Assembly (NCBI GenBank): GCA_029939575.1
Contig: JAOZSR010000025.1
Location: 1-34,754, forward strand
Length of the DNA stretch: 34,754 nucleotides
Reading direction: 5' to 3'
Source of the DNA: Fidelibacterota bacterium
Lineage (GTDB): Bacteria > Fidelibacterota > UBA2242 > JAOZSR01
How positions within the stretch are numbered: the stretch's first letter is position 1; the number at the start of each line of letters is the position of its first letter. Under the pieces are notes generated by a model. That model was not told where the DNA came from, searched no databases, and saw only the letters and a list, made by a program, of their open reading frames with translations. The translations under genes were made by a program, and so were the position numbers. Positions 9,243 to 17,391 of this stretch are shown in pieces.

Positions 9243-10499
9243 ATGAATATGAAATATAAAACCTTAATATTTACCATAATAATTACTTTATTTATATCTT
9301 GTTCTGAAGATAATAAAAAAAGTATATTGGTTTCAAACCCCGCAGAAACATTAGACCCTATTATTGACTCTGTATCTTCGGTCTTTGGAAACAGTACTTT
9401 TTTGACTGGTACAGGTGATGTATTAAAAATTTATGGGAAGAATTTTAATACAAATGGAGATAATAAAATCTGGGTATATACTGCAAGTAGTATAGTAGAT
9501 TCAATTGTAACTCATAGCGATACAGAAATTTCAGTAATACCACAATTTATTTCAAGTGCAAACTCTTATATTAAAGTATTAAGAGATGATGCATATGGAA
9601 TTGGAAAATATGAGACAATCGATTTTGTTCAATGTATGATTCCATGGGGTAATACTACAAGCAAAGACGAGGTAATAAATTTAACAAAAGATGATGATGA
9701 CAATATTTATTATATAACAAATTATACCGTAGCTGAGGGTGTTGTTGAAACTAGATTATATAAAATTGATACAGATAATATCCAAACAACATTGAGTACC
9801 GAAATAGGAGTAAATGCTACATCAATAACTGCAATGGGATTTTATGATGATATTATCTATTATGGAAAAGGAAAGGATATCTATCTTTATGATAACAAAA
9901 TAGATACGCCTGACTCATTACGTAACAATCCCGATAAAATATTTTCTGCACCAAGAGGTTCATCTATTACAGGAATAGAAGCAAATAGTAATGGTGATTT
10001 GTACCTATTAAATGGTGGTAAGACACGTATTGATGTGATTGATGCTAATTATGCTACTGTTGCAACGGGATTAGTAACTTTCACAGAAGAACCCAAAAAT
10101 ATTCAGATAATACAAAATGATATTATTATAACATTTGATAATTCGGTAGTTTTATATAAAGTCACGAATAATGCACTTGAATCAGAAACAATTTTAATTT
10201 CCGAAAATATCAATCTTGGAAAAAAGTTTATTGATGCTACTATTTCTTCAGATAATAATATATACGTAAGCTATTACAATGAGAATGATGTGTTTACTGG
10301 TGGAGTACTACAATTTAGTAATTATGACGAAAATACGGGAATTTATGATAATTCTATCTATTCAGAATTCTATTCTGCTGCAATTCAATTTCCATTAGAA
10401 AGAATTCAGTATGGAAATGATGTTTATTTATACGTCCTTAATAAAAATAATCCAATAAGTCCAATAAGCCGAATCAATATGTTGAAAATCGGTAAATAA
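9243..10499 (+). CDS. Lipoprotein with IPT/TIG domain and propeller-like repeats
   Basis: 418 residues. A good lipoprotein signal: MNMKYKTLIFTIIITLFISC with the acceptor Cys20, followed by SEDNKK, which resembles surface-export signals of Bacteroidota. Residues about 38-110 look like an IPT/TIG immunoglobulin-like domain (PIIDSVS to DVLKIYGKNF to KVLRDDAYG). The remainder contains repeated strands of the type NLTKDDDDNIYYITNY, NSNGDLYLLNGGKTRIDVID and ISSDNNIYVSYYN, as in NHL/SMP-30-like beta-propellers. TIG domains in FCB surface proteins commonly bind carbohydrate; that is family knowledge, and no ligand residues were identified. AAGGAGG at 9227-9233, nine bases ahead of the ATG, is the best ribosome-binding site in the operon. 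Confidence 0.75.
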   Translation: MNMKYKTLIFTIIITLFISCSEDNKKSILVSNPAETLDPIIDSVSSVFGNSTFLTGTGDVLKIYGKNFNTNGDNKIWVYTASSIVDSIVTHSDTEISVIPQFISSANSYIKVLRDDAYGIGKYETIDFVQCMIPWGNTTSKDEVINLTKDDDDNIYYITNYTVAEGVVETRLYKIDTDNIQTTLSTEIGVNATSITAMGFYDDIIYYGKGKDIYLYDNKIDTPDSLRNNPDKIFSAPRGSSITGIEANSNGDLYLLNGGKTRIDVIDANYATVATGLVTFTEEPKNIQIIQNDIIITFDNSVVLYKVTNNALESETILISENINLGKKFIDATISSDNNIYVSYYNENDVFTGGVLQFSNYDENTGIYDNSIYSEFYSAAIQFPLERIQYGNDVYLYVLNKNNPISPISRINMLKIGK

Positions 10500-10524
10500 A
10501 GAAAAAACAAAAAAAGGAGAAGTT

Positions 10525-11778
10525 ATGAGAAAAGTTGTTAAAGTTATGTTGTGTACATTGTTATTGGTTTCAATATCAATGGCAGGATGGGTAGAAGGTA
10601 CCCATATCGATGAGACTGGCCAATCTTACGGTCTTGCTATGTTAGAAAGTGGAATAATGGTAAATGTTCCTTATGCAGTAGCAGCTGGAGATACCAGTGT
10701 ATTTTTTATTGATCCAAGTACAAGTACTATTGTAGCAGAAAAATATTTATTTACTAATACTGCAACCAGTACAGTTGATACAGTAGTTGCTACTGGTGGT
10801 TCTGCTGTTTCTGCATGGTATGATACTGAAAATTCAAAACAGTATATTGCTGTGACTTCTACTGCAACACTTTATTGGTTGGAAGTTAAAGATGATTATT
10901 CATTAGAAGGTGTTGCAATTACAGATGAAGTTACAAGTTTTTTTGGTAGAGGTGGAGTAGAAGTATCTTCTGATGGTTTTATTTATTGCCAGGGATTATT
11001 TGGCGGTATTGTAGTTTATGATGCATTAGATTTATCTGGTCAATATGCTGCTTTCCCAGATGCTGGTTCCGGAGTTACACGTAAATTATCCGTTTCATTA
11101 GATGGAAACACAATAATGGTACCTTGTGCGGGATCTTTTTTATTAGTATATCCAATTAATGAAGACCGTGATCAACTTGGTGATGCTGATACAGTAAGAC
11201 TCGTTACTGGACTTCCAGTACAGATGGCTTCAGTTGATCATCTTGATAGAGTTTGGACTGCTAGCAGAGTGCCGGATGGTAATGGTACAATATATGCTTA
11301 TGACTTTAGTGGAGAAACACCAGTAATAGTAGATAGTATTTATTATAAAACAGACGATAGTACTGTTGTTATTTCCAGTCCCAGAGATATTGAATTTTTA
11401 TTGAATGAAAATGGAGACATTGTTAAAGCTTTTATTTCCGACTATGATTTTCATCATATCACTGTTATGGAAAAAACAGCAACAGGTATTTGGGAATATG
11501 CTGGTACTATTGCACAAGAATTTAAGTTAGAAAATAATTACCCAAATCCTTTTAACCCGTCAACAACAATTCCTTTTTCAATTGAAAAAACTAGTGTTGT
11601 AAAACTAACAGTATATAATACATTGGGTCAGAAAATGCAGACTCTTGTAAGCTCAAAACTGAATGCTGGTGCATATTCTTATAATTTTAATGCAACAAAT
11701 TTTGCCACAGGTACATATTTTTATCGTCTGGAAGTAAATGGACAGGTAGCTGTACGAAAAATGTTATTCTTAAAATAA
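10525..11778 (+). CDS. T9SS-sorted secreted propeller-like protein
   Basis: 417 residues. A signal peptide (1-20, LLVSISMAG) is followed by a beta-rich domain (about 21-325) with propeller-like repeats such as EVSSDGFIYCQGLFGGIVVYDALD and VSLDGNTIMVPCAGSFLLVYPI. A canonical T9SS type A sorting domain fills the last 90 residues: FKLENNYPNPFNPSTTIPFS, a LTVYNTLGQKMQTL turn, TGTYFYRLE and the basic VRKMLFLK end. The protein should therefore be exported by Sec and then moved across the outer membrane by the T9SS, which is not encoded in this window. AGGAGA at 10515-10520 sets the start. It is the last gene before a strong terminator, so the six genes form one unit. No catalytic motif is visible; binding or scaffold function is likely. 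Confidence 0.85.
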   Translation: MRKVVKVMLCTLLLVSISMAGWVEGTHIDETGQSYGLAMLESGIMVNVPYAVAAGDTSVFFIDPSTSTIVAEKYLFTNTATSTVDTVVATGGSAVSAWYDTENSKQYIAVTSTATLYWLEVKDDYSLEGVAITDEVTSFFGRGGVEVSSDGFIYCQGLFGGIVVYDALDLSGQYAAFPDAGSGVTRKLSVSLDGNTIMVPCAGSFLLVYPINEDRDQLGDADTVRLVTGLPVQMASVDHLDRVWTASRVPDGNGTIYAYDFSGETPVIVDSIYYKTDDSTVVISSPRDIEFLLNENGDIVKAFISDYDFHHITVMEKTATGIWEYAGTIAQEFKLENNYPNPFNPSTTIPFSIEKTSVVKLTVYNTLGQKMQTLVSSKLNAGAYSYNFNATNFATGTYFYRLEVNGQVAVRKMLFLK

Positions 11779-11797
11779 TTAATTCTATTATCTTTAT

Positions 11798-11828
11798 AAA
11801 AAGGCCGGTTATCACAACCGGCCTTTTT
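11798..11828 (+). terminator. Rho-independent terminator of the TonB-receptor operon
   Basis: A perfect 13-bp stem (left arm 11798-11810, right arm 11816-11828) with a GGCCGGTT/AACCGGCC core, flanked by A5 and T5, closes on a 5-nt loop ATCAC. It lies 19 nt after the last stop codon of the operon. Confidence 0.92.
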
Positions 11829-11869
11829 GAGTTTTTTTTATATTGATGGAATCGTAAAAAGGTTCGAAA

Positions 11870-12000
11870 CTGTCTTTCCGTCGAAAGCCGGACATAGTCT
11901 GAGGCAGCGTAGCAACAAAGAATCTCGTCGATAATTGTAGGAGATTCTTTCAGTCAAAAACCTGATTGTAAACATTCGTACCTCATTCAGAATGACAGCA
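11870..12000. repeat. Palindromic intergenic repeat-like block
   Basis: The block holds a perfect 10-bp inverted repeat (AAAGAATCTC 11917-11926, GAGATTCTTT 11941-11950, 14-nt loop). Outer degenerate arms flank it: GTCTGAGGCAGCG on the left, and CCTCATTCAGAATGAC on the right. Its wording (TCTGAGGCAGCGTAGCAAC, AGAATCTC, CAGAATGACA) closely resembles a dispersed intergenic sequence that recurs across many FCB and related genomes, recalled as TCATTCTGAG-type blocks. It has higher G+C than its surroundings and no ribosome site ahead of any ORF. The copy number in this genome cannot be judged from one window. Confidence 0.6.
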
Positions 12001-12190
12001 AATTTACTTTTTACGGAATTGTCTATATTCATAATTAAAATATGATAAGTCTCTTTGATTATTAAAATTTTATTAGTAACTATTAAATAGAATGAATGAG
12101 AATTTCAGAATTGATTGGAAGAAAATATAAAAATCTGATATTCAATTACTGATTTATTTTTAAAACAGATATAAATTCGGGGTGAAAAAA

Positions 12191-14032
12191 ATGATTCGTA
12201 AAACTATAAAGATTTTGTTCCTTGCCTATGCGATTATTTCTGGTGTAATTGCCCAGCCGAAATATGAATTCAGAGCAGCCTGGGTTGGTACAGTAGGAAA
12301 ATTGGATTGGCCTGTTTCTTATGAAACTGATGAGCAAAAAGAAGAATTAACAGACATGCTGGATGGAATGGAAAGTGCAAATATGAATGCTGTTATTTTT
12401 CAGGTCAGGCCTTCCTGTGACGTGTTTTATGATTCAGAAATTGAACCCTGGTCAAATTGGTTAACAGGAACTGAGGGAAATGCTCCATCGCCATATTATG
12501 ACCCGCTGCACTTTGCTGTTGAAGAATCCCATAAGAGAAATATGGAACTACATGCCTGGTTTAATCCGTATCGTGTTAAAAAAAGTACCTGGTATAGTAA
12601 TGGTGTTCATTCAGATCATGTCTATAAAAAACATCCTGAATGGATTTTATCATCAGGCAGTGATAAAAAATCAGGTCTGATTGAAGAAAATTATTACGGA
12701 CTTGATAGTTGGGGACTGGAAAAAAATCCAACAGAAGTGACTTACTATCTTAATCCCGGCTTACAGGAAGTAAGAGATTATGTGCTTTCTGTGATTATGG
12801 AAGTTGTGAATAATTATAATATTGACGGTATCCATATGGATGATTATTTCTATCCATATTCTGGAATTACAAATGAAGATCAGCAAACATTTGAAGATTT
12901 TCCAAGAGGATTTACAAACATTCATGATTGGCGTAGAGATAACGTTAATTTGCTGATTGCAGCAATTCATGATAGTATTAATATTGTAAAGTCTCATGTA
13001 AAATTTGGTATGAGTCCCTTTGGGATTTGGAAAAACGGTGTACCTGCGGGAATAGTCGGAATGGATGCTTATAATACGATTTATTGTGATCCGATTAATT
13101 GGTTAAATAATCAATACATTGATTATATTACACCTCAGCTTTATTGGGAATTTGGCGGAGGCCAGGATTATGGAAAATTAATGCCCTGGTGGGCAGACAA
13201 GGCTATGAGTAATGAACGGCATTTATATACCGGAAATGCGCCTTATAGGATTGGAGATTGGCATAATTGGAGTGCCAATGAATTACCACGTCAAATCAGG
13301 CTTAACAGGGATACTGATGGTTGTCAGGGAAATGTATATTTTCGAGTTAATTTTGGAGTACTGGATAATCCAAAAGGATTTCTTGATTCACTGGAAAATG
13401 ATTTTTACCAATATCAGGCTTTGGCGCCTCAAATGTTCTGGATAGATTCTATTGCCCCAAATGCGCCACAGAATTTAGAGTTTTCTCAGAATGGTGATGA
13501 TCATATTATCACCTGGGATAAACCAACTGCAGCCAGTGATGGTGATACTGCTACCAGGTTTGTTTTATACCAGGACCTGTTTAAACCTGTAAATATTAAT
13601 AAACCGGAAAATATTATCCGGATAATTGACGGGAGTCTGGACAGTATTTCTGTAACTGACCTGTCAATTGGACATTTAGCCCTGACATCTCTGGATAGGT
13701 TGAATAATGAAAGTGAAGCTATAAATGTTGGAGAAGTTTCCATAGATGTGCCCTCGCAGCTTGCCAGGAAATTTCAATTGTTGCAAAATTATCCAAATCC
13801 TTTCAATCCAACAACCACGATTCCATTTATTGTGGAAAAAAGAACAAAAATAACACTGGCCATTTATGATATTAATGGAAGAAAAATTAGTGATATTATT
13901 GACGATCAGGAAGTTAATGCCGGTAAATATGAATTTAATTTTCATGCCTCGGGAATACCCTCGGGCGTTTATTTTTATCGTTTGCAAACTGATAATTTTA
14001 TGTTAAATAAAAAGATGTTATTACTGAAATAA
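12191..14032 (+). CDS. GHL10/DUF187-family glycoside hydrolase with T9SS sorting domain
   Basis: 613 residues from the ATG at 12191, preceded by GGGGTG; a GTG at 12182 would add three residues. Signal peptide 1-22 (GVIAQ). Residues about 25-405 are a glycosyl-hydrolase-like 10 TIM barrel: EFRAAWVGTVGKLDWP, MNAVIFQVRPSCDVFY, the LHAWFNPYRV strand, YYLNPGLQEVRDYV, and the putative catalytic/binding strand DGIHMDDYFYPY (D217, D218). This family includes E. coli DigH (YddW), reported to cleave glycan strands stripped of stem peptides. A short Fn3-like module follows (about 415-505), then a canonical sorting domain (about 520-613: LLQNYPNPFNPTTTIPF to FYRLQTDNFMLNKKMLLLK). The enzyme should thus be exported to the cell surface, which makes an external or neighbouring-cell glycan a plausible substrate alternative to its own wall. 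Monocistronic by context. Confidence 0.88.
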   Translation: MIRKTIKILFLAYAIISGVIAQPKYEFRAAWVGTVGKLDWPVSYETDEQKEELTDMLDGMESANMNAVIFQVRPSCDVFYDSEIEPWSNWLTGTEGNAPSPYYDPLHFAVEESHKRNMELHAWFNPYRVKKSTWYSNGVHSDHVYKKHPEWILSSGSDKKSGLIEENYYGLDSWGLEKNPTEVTYYLNPGLQEVRDYVLSVIMEVVNNYNIDGIHMDDYFYPYSGITNEDQQTFEDFPRGFTNIHDWRRDNVNLLIAAIHDSINIVKSHVKFGMSPFGIWKNGVPAGIVGMDAYNTIYCDPINWLNNQYIDYITPQLYWEFGGGQDYGKLMPWWADKAMSNERHLYTGNAPYRIGDWHNWSANELPRQIRLNRDTDGCQGNVYFRVNFGVLDNPKGFLDSLENDFYQYQALAPQMFWIDSIAPNAPQNLEFSQNGDDHIITWDKPTAASDGDTATRFVLYQDLFKPVNINKPENIIRIIDGSLDSISVTDLSIGHLALTSLDRLNNESEAINVGEVSIDVPSQLARKFQLLQNYPNPFNPTTTIPFIVEKRTKITLAIYDINGRKISDIIDDQEVNAGKYEFNFHASGIPSGVYFYRLQTDNFMLNKKMLLLK

Positions 14033-14070
14033 GATAAAAAAATATATGCTGTATTAGTTTTTGAAAATAT

Positions 14071-14150
14071 CGTCCGCTAATTTCACGAATTTGTATATCA
14101 TAAAACGTTCTTACTGTAAATCCTTCTTTGCGTCTTTGTGTCTTAGCGGT
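14071..14150. repeat. Repeat-like block bounded by CCGCTAA/TTAGCGG
   Basis: CCGCTAA at 14074-14080 and its exact inverse TTAGCGG at 14143-14149 bracket 62 nt. The right part reads CTTTGCGTCTTTGTGTCTTA and the left part CGCTAATTTCACGAATTTG. Both wordings recur, to my recollection, as intergenic sequence in many uncultured FCB and proteobacterial genomes. The block is a second kind of intergenic repeat, distinct from the one at 11870-12000. Origin and copy number are not visible here. Confidence 0.45.
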
Positions 14151-14414
14151 AAAAAGTATCGGATCATAGCTTTAATCAACACTTATTGATTCATAGTAAT
14201 CTTGCTTGTATTATCACAGATAATACACTCCAAAACACAATCCACAATTACTATTTTTAGGAATCAAGAAAAGTAGATCCCGATTTTTTTATGAAGTAAA
14301 TCCATCGTGTCAGTACCAGCATTGACATCGTTAATGCATTAAGAAAAAAATTATGAAAGAAACAGAAATCTTACCGGTTTTATATGATTTGATATTGTAG
14401 TTTTTTAATAAATT

Positions 14415-14442
14415 TTGTCAATATTCCTGTTTATTGTATAAT
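14415..14442 (+). promoter_or_regulatory. Sigma70-like promoter of the 86-residue gene
   Basis: TTGTCA (14415-14420; 5 of 6 to consensus) and TATAAT (14437-14442; 6 of 6) are separated by 16 nt. The implied transcript start is near 14449, giving an untranslated leader of about 150 nt before the ATG at 14603. This is the clearest promoter in the window, although FCB bacteria may use other consensus elements. Confidence 0.5.
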
Positions 14443-14602
14443 TTTTTTTGTCCATTATTGCTAAAGTCCCATATTTAATATAAGTGAAAAAATTCCCGAT
14501 GTTAATAATAGGGCTATTTGAAAAAGAAAAATCTCAAACAGTTTTATAAATTTGATTTTTCTGCAAAAATAGCATTGAATTTTATAATGGAGAATAATTA
14601 TA

Positions 14603-14863
14603 ATGTCTGAAAATAATGAAATAACAGACGCTAATAAAATACCAGGATTTTATACACAAATCGCCGATGATAAAAAAGTAAAATACCAGACTGGTTCAGT
14701 AAAAAACAATCTCTGTTATTATTTATCTGCTATGAAAGAGGTAAAAACTATTGATAAAACACAATTATCAAAGGTGCATCTTCATATCAAATCAAAAGTT
14801 TATAATAATCCGGGTGTTTTTTCTTCAATAGTTCAATCAATTATAGTAAATCCAGAGTCCTGA
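14603..14863 (+). CDS. Small protein of unknown function, faintly FlgM-like C-terminus
   Basis: 86 residues, no signal peptide or membrane segment. GGAGAA at 14589-14594 lies 8 nt ahead of the ATG, and a good promoter lies further upstream, so it is probably a real gene despite its size. I do not recognise a family with confidence. The C-terminal half (DKTQLSKVHLHIKSKVYNNP then GVFSSIVQSIIVN) has the layout of the FlgM sigma-28-binding tail: a helix, then Y-x-x-P, then a short helix with an IV-x-x-II core. A FlgM-like anti-sigma role is a weak inference; no flagellar gene is in the window. It converges on the VWA gene with a 14-nt gap. Confidence 0.65.
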   Translation: MSENNEITDANKIPGFYTQIADDKKVKYQTGSVKNNLCYYLSAMKEVKTIDKTQLSKVHLHIKSKVYNNPGVFSSIVQSIIVNPES

Positions 14864-14887
14864 ATACATCATACTATTCATTTTTTT
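14861..14887 (+). terminator. Possible weak terminator between convergent genes
   Basis: TGAATA (14861-14866, overlapping the stop codon) pairs with TATTCA (14875-14880) across an 8-nt loop and is followed by a run of T residues. The 6-bp AT-rich stem is marginal. It would end the small gene's transcript just inside the end of the opposing gene. Confidence 0.3.
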
Positions 14888-17094
14888 ATTTGCTGCAAGG
14901 ATTTCTTTTTATTGGTGATAGCGTTTTTTGATTCTGTCTCTTTTTTTGTAGTCGTTGATTTAGGTTCTATTTTTGACTGAATGTTGGATTTTGGTTTTGA
15001 ACTTGTCGCAGCTGCTTTTTGAGGTTTAGATGAAATTTTTGTTGGAATGCTTTTTCTTTTTGGTGGAGTTGATACAGACTGACCTTTCTTATTAGAAGAT
15101 GATTCATTTTTCTTTACTCGTGTAGTTTTCTTTCTATAAGATGTTGGGATATTTTGGTGCGTATTCATCCTGGATTCTGAATTGTCATTTGTCTTGGTTT
15201 CTTTTATAATAATATTCTGTGATGAGGGTGTACTTTGATCTACAGGTGTCGGATATGACCTTGTTGGTTCTGATTTTGGAGTAATTTCGTTGGAGTTTTT
15301 TGTTGATCCTTTCTTTTTTAACTGATATTGTTTGAATTTTTCTGCTTTTTGTATCTTTTTTCTTTCCGTTGTTGAAATTTCTAAAAATTTTGAAGCCATA
15401 GCATTGTATTTGCGAGTTGTTAATATTTGTTTTTTCATGGCATGACTGTTGTATTTTTCCGGCTCGGAATTTATTTGTTTTATTTCACGGTCTAATTCTT
15501 TGAGCGCTGTTTTGATTTCACCTTTATCAACTAACCTGATAGTTTTATCCATTTGGTTCGTCATGTGGTTTAGGGTGACTACTTGCTGCACGACAGGATT
15601 GATGTTTTGGGTTACTACTTCTTTATCCTTAGTATATTTCACAGAAAGTTCTTTAGATTCACTGACTTCTTTTTTATTTCCAAGTACACTGTTATAATTA
15701 ACAATAACCTCAGCAATATTCTGGATTCCGAAATTTTCTGAGCCGGGGTATAATTCTACTACAATAGTACGATGTTCATTAGAATAAACATCACCTATAT
15801 TTATGAGAATATAATCGTCATATTGCTTATATAAATGCCCGTACACATTTTCAATTTTTGTTCCGGGTTGAGTGTTGATTTTGATGACCACATCCTGAGC
15901 AGTTACTGCTAACAGTCCGTGAAGTTCACGGGCAAAGATTAAGGGGATTTTTTCGGCCTGATCAATATAATAATAATTTCCATTTCCATATTCGGCCATA
16001 TTTAGCATTAAATCTTCGTTAAATTCCGCACCCACACCAAAACTGGAAATAGATATACCCTTGGCGTATTGAGACATGCACATTTGTTGTAATTTGCCCG
16101 GATCAGTTATTCCCCTGTTGGCAATACCATCAGATAATAAGAGAATCCTGTTCACCTGCCCGGGTTTTTGAAAGCGGGATACTTCATTGTAACCAGCCAA
16201 CATTCCTCTACTCATATTGGTTGAACCGCCTTCACTAATATTTTTAATTAGACCTAAAATATAACTTTTATTTATCACCTTGGTAGCAGATAATAATACT
16301 TTGCAATCTGTGCTATATTCAACTATAGAAAGTAAATCCCTGTTTGATAAATTTCTGACCACAAATTCTGCTGCCTGTTTAGTATGTTCAAGTTTATTTT
16401 CAGCAGCCATACTACCGCTTTTATCCATTACAAGTGCAATGTTTAAAGGTATTCTCTCCTGTCCTTTGTGTTCCCTGGAATATAGGTCAATTTTAAAGTG
16501 AACAGGTTGAGTTTCGTCGATATGTCGAAAAGAATTATCCAAAGTAGTTTCAATTGCGATTGGATTTTCAGTTTCTGAAAAATCCGGTCCCTCTGGTATT
16601 AGTTCGGGAGTATTTAGTGTTTCATTAAAAAGTTTTCTTGCTATTTTTCCTGCCAATTGATCAATAGAATGAATAATATCATCATCGGAGATCCACTCCA
16701 TTTTTTCTGCTAATTGTACTTCGCCGGAACTAACCTCAACCATCCTGGAATCAATTCTGAAATTTCTCCCGACTTTAATAATGCTCCCAACGAGAATATT
16801 TTCTGCACCAACCATTTTTCCAACTTCTGATGCTTCATTTTCATTTATTACTCCTGATAATGATAAAGCCATTTCATTGTAAATCTCCTGGATTCTATCC
16901 CGTTCCACAATTACCAGATTTTGAAGTCCGGCAAGATTTGTAATCAATATTTCCGGAACTGCTTTTTCAAGATAGTCCAAATTCAAATCACCGGTGATGT
17001 TTTTAAAATCTGTTATTGCAAGTCTAAGATTTTCCTGTGCCTGTAAACTAATAACCATTAAAAGAAGAATAAAAGTTTTTTTAAAAAGAATCAT
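14878..17094 (-). CDS. CsgG/FlgO-like + von Willebrand factor A protein with lysine/serine-rich tail
   Basis: 738 residues with a signal peptide (1-20, VISLQAQ). Residues about 22-160 resemble the CsgG/FlgO/TolB-N type fold (LRLAITDFKNITGD, ITNLAGLQNLVIVERDRIQEI, VGAENILVGSIIKVGRNFRI), a periplasmic or outer-membrane-associated module. A complete VWA domain follows at about 217-395, with the metal-ion-dependent adhesion site D224-K-S226-G-S228, T292 and D322 all present, so it should bind a divalent cation and a protein ligand. A beta domain (400-490) and a helical stretch (500-595) follow. Residues 595-738 are low-complexity, dominated by Lys, Ser, Thr, Pro and Asn. Such a basic tail could bind peptidoglycan, polyanions or nucleic acid; that is inference. 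CGGAG lies 5 nt before the ATG. Monocistronic; divergent from the peptidoglycan pair. Confidence 0.8.
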   Translation of the reverse strand: MILFKKTFILLLMVISLQAQENLRLAITDFKNITGDLNLDYLEKAVPEILITNLAGLQNLVIVERDRIQEIYNEMALSLSGVINENEASEVGKMVGAENILVGSIIKVGRNFRIDSRMVEVSSGEVQLAEKMEWISDDDIIHSIDQLAGKIARKLFNETLNTPELIPEGPDFSETENPIAIETTLDNSFRHIDETQPVHFKIDLYSREHKGQERIPLNIALVMDKSGSMAAENKLEHTKQAAEFVVRNLSNRDLLSIVEYSTDCKVLLSATKVINKSYILGLIKNISEGGSTNMSRGMLAGYNEVSRFQKPGQVNRILLLSDGIANRGITDPGKLQQMCMSQYAKGISISSFGVGAEFNEDLMLNMAEYGNGNYYYIDQAEKIPLIFARELHGLLAVTAQDVVIKINTQPGTKIENVYGHLYKQYDDYILINIGDVYSNEHRTIVVELYPGSENFGIQNIAEVIVNYNSVLGNKKEVSESKELSVKYTKDKEVVTQNINPVVQQVVTLNHMTNQMDKTIRLVDKGEIKTALKELDREIKQINSEPEKYNSHAMKKQILTTRKYNAMASKFLEISTTERKKIQKAEKFKQYQLKKKGSTKNSNEITPKSEPTRSYPTPVDQSTPSSQNIIIKETKTNDNSESRMNTHQNIPTSYRKKTTRVKKNESSSNKKGQSVSTPPKRKSIPTKISSKPQKAAATSSKPKSNIQSKIEPKSTTTKKETESKNAITNKKKSLQQIKK

Positions 17095-17391
17095 TTGAAC
17101 TCCGGGTAATAAAAATTAGTTAATTATTTACATTTTTATCTCGTTATCTATTTTCAACTTATCATTTTATTGTCAAATAATAAAGAATTTTCTTCGGCCA
17201 AACTATTTTTCAGAGAACCGATAATTTTCAATTAAAACGGATTATTTTAAAGTAGAAACTGTACTTGTTTTTTTGACATTTAAAATTCTGATTAGAACGA
17301 ATGTTGAAAATTTGTGTTTATAAAAAATTAACTTTTAAAATATATATACTTAATATAATTTATGCGGATTAAAATTTAAGGTTTTGTAAAT
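17095..17391. promoter_or_regulatory. Divergent promoter region
   Basis: About 300 nt between two divergent genes. Toward the plus-strand YkuD gene there is a perfect TATAAT at 17354-17359 but no good -35 at the usual distance. Toward the minus-strand VWA gene there is a perfect TTGACA (complement of 17171-17176), but the hexamer 17 nt away, AAATAG, is a poor -10. Both promoters are therefore only half-supported. No operator-like palindrome was noticed. Confidence 0.35.

Larger units (their letters stand above)
14033..14602. other. Intergenic region with repeat-like block and promoter
   Basis: 570 nt with no convincing gene. The left part (14070-14150) is a repeat-like block, the middle (14160-14400) is unremarkable AT-rich sequence with scattered stops, and the right part holds a good sigma70-like promoter at 14415-14442. 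No clear terminator was found after the GHL10 gene. Confidence 0.6.

Noticed and set aside
11859..11872. GGTTCGAAAC, resembling a tRNA T-arm
   Set aside because: No acceptor stem, anticodon arm or D-arm can be formed around it.
11838..12032. 64-residue minus-strand frame
   Set aside because: It runs through the palindromic repeat-like block, has no ribosome site and no family resemblance.
13676..13987. 103-residue minus-strand frame
   Set aside because: Antisense to the sorting domain of the GHL10 gene, no ribosome site, improbable composition.
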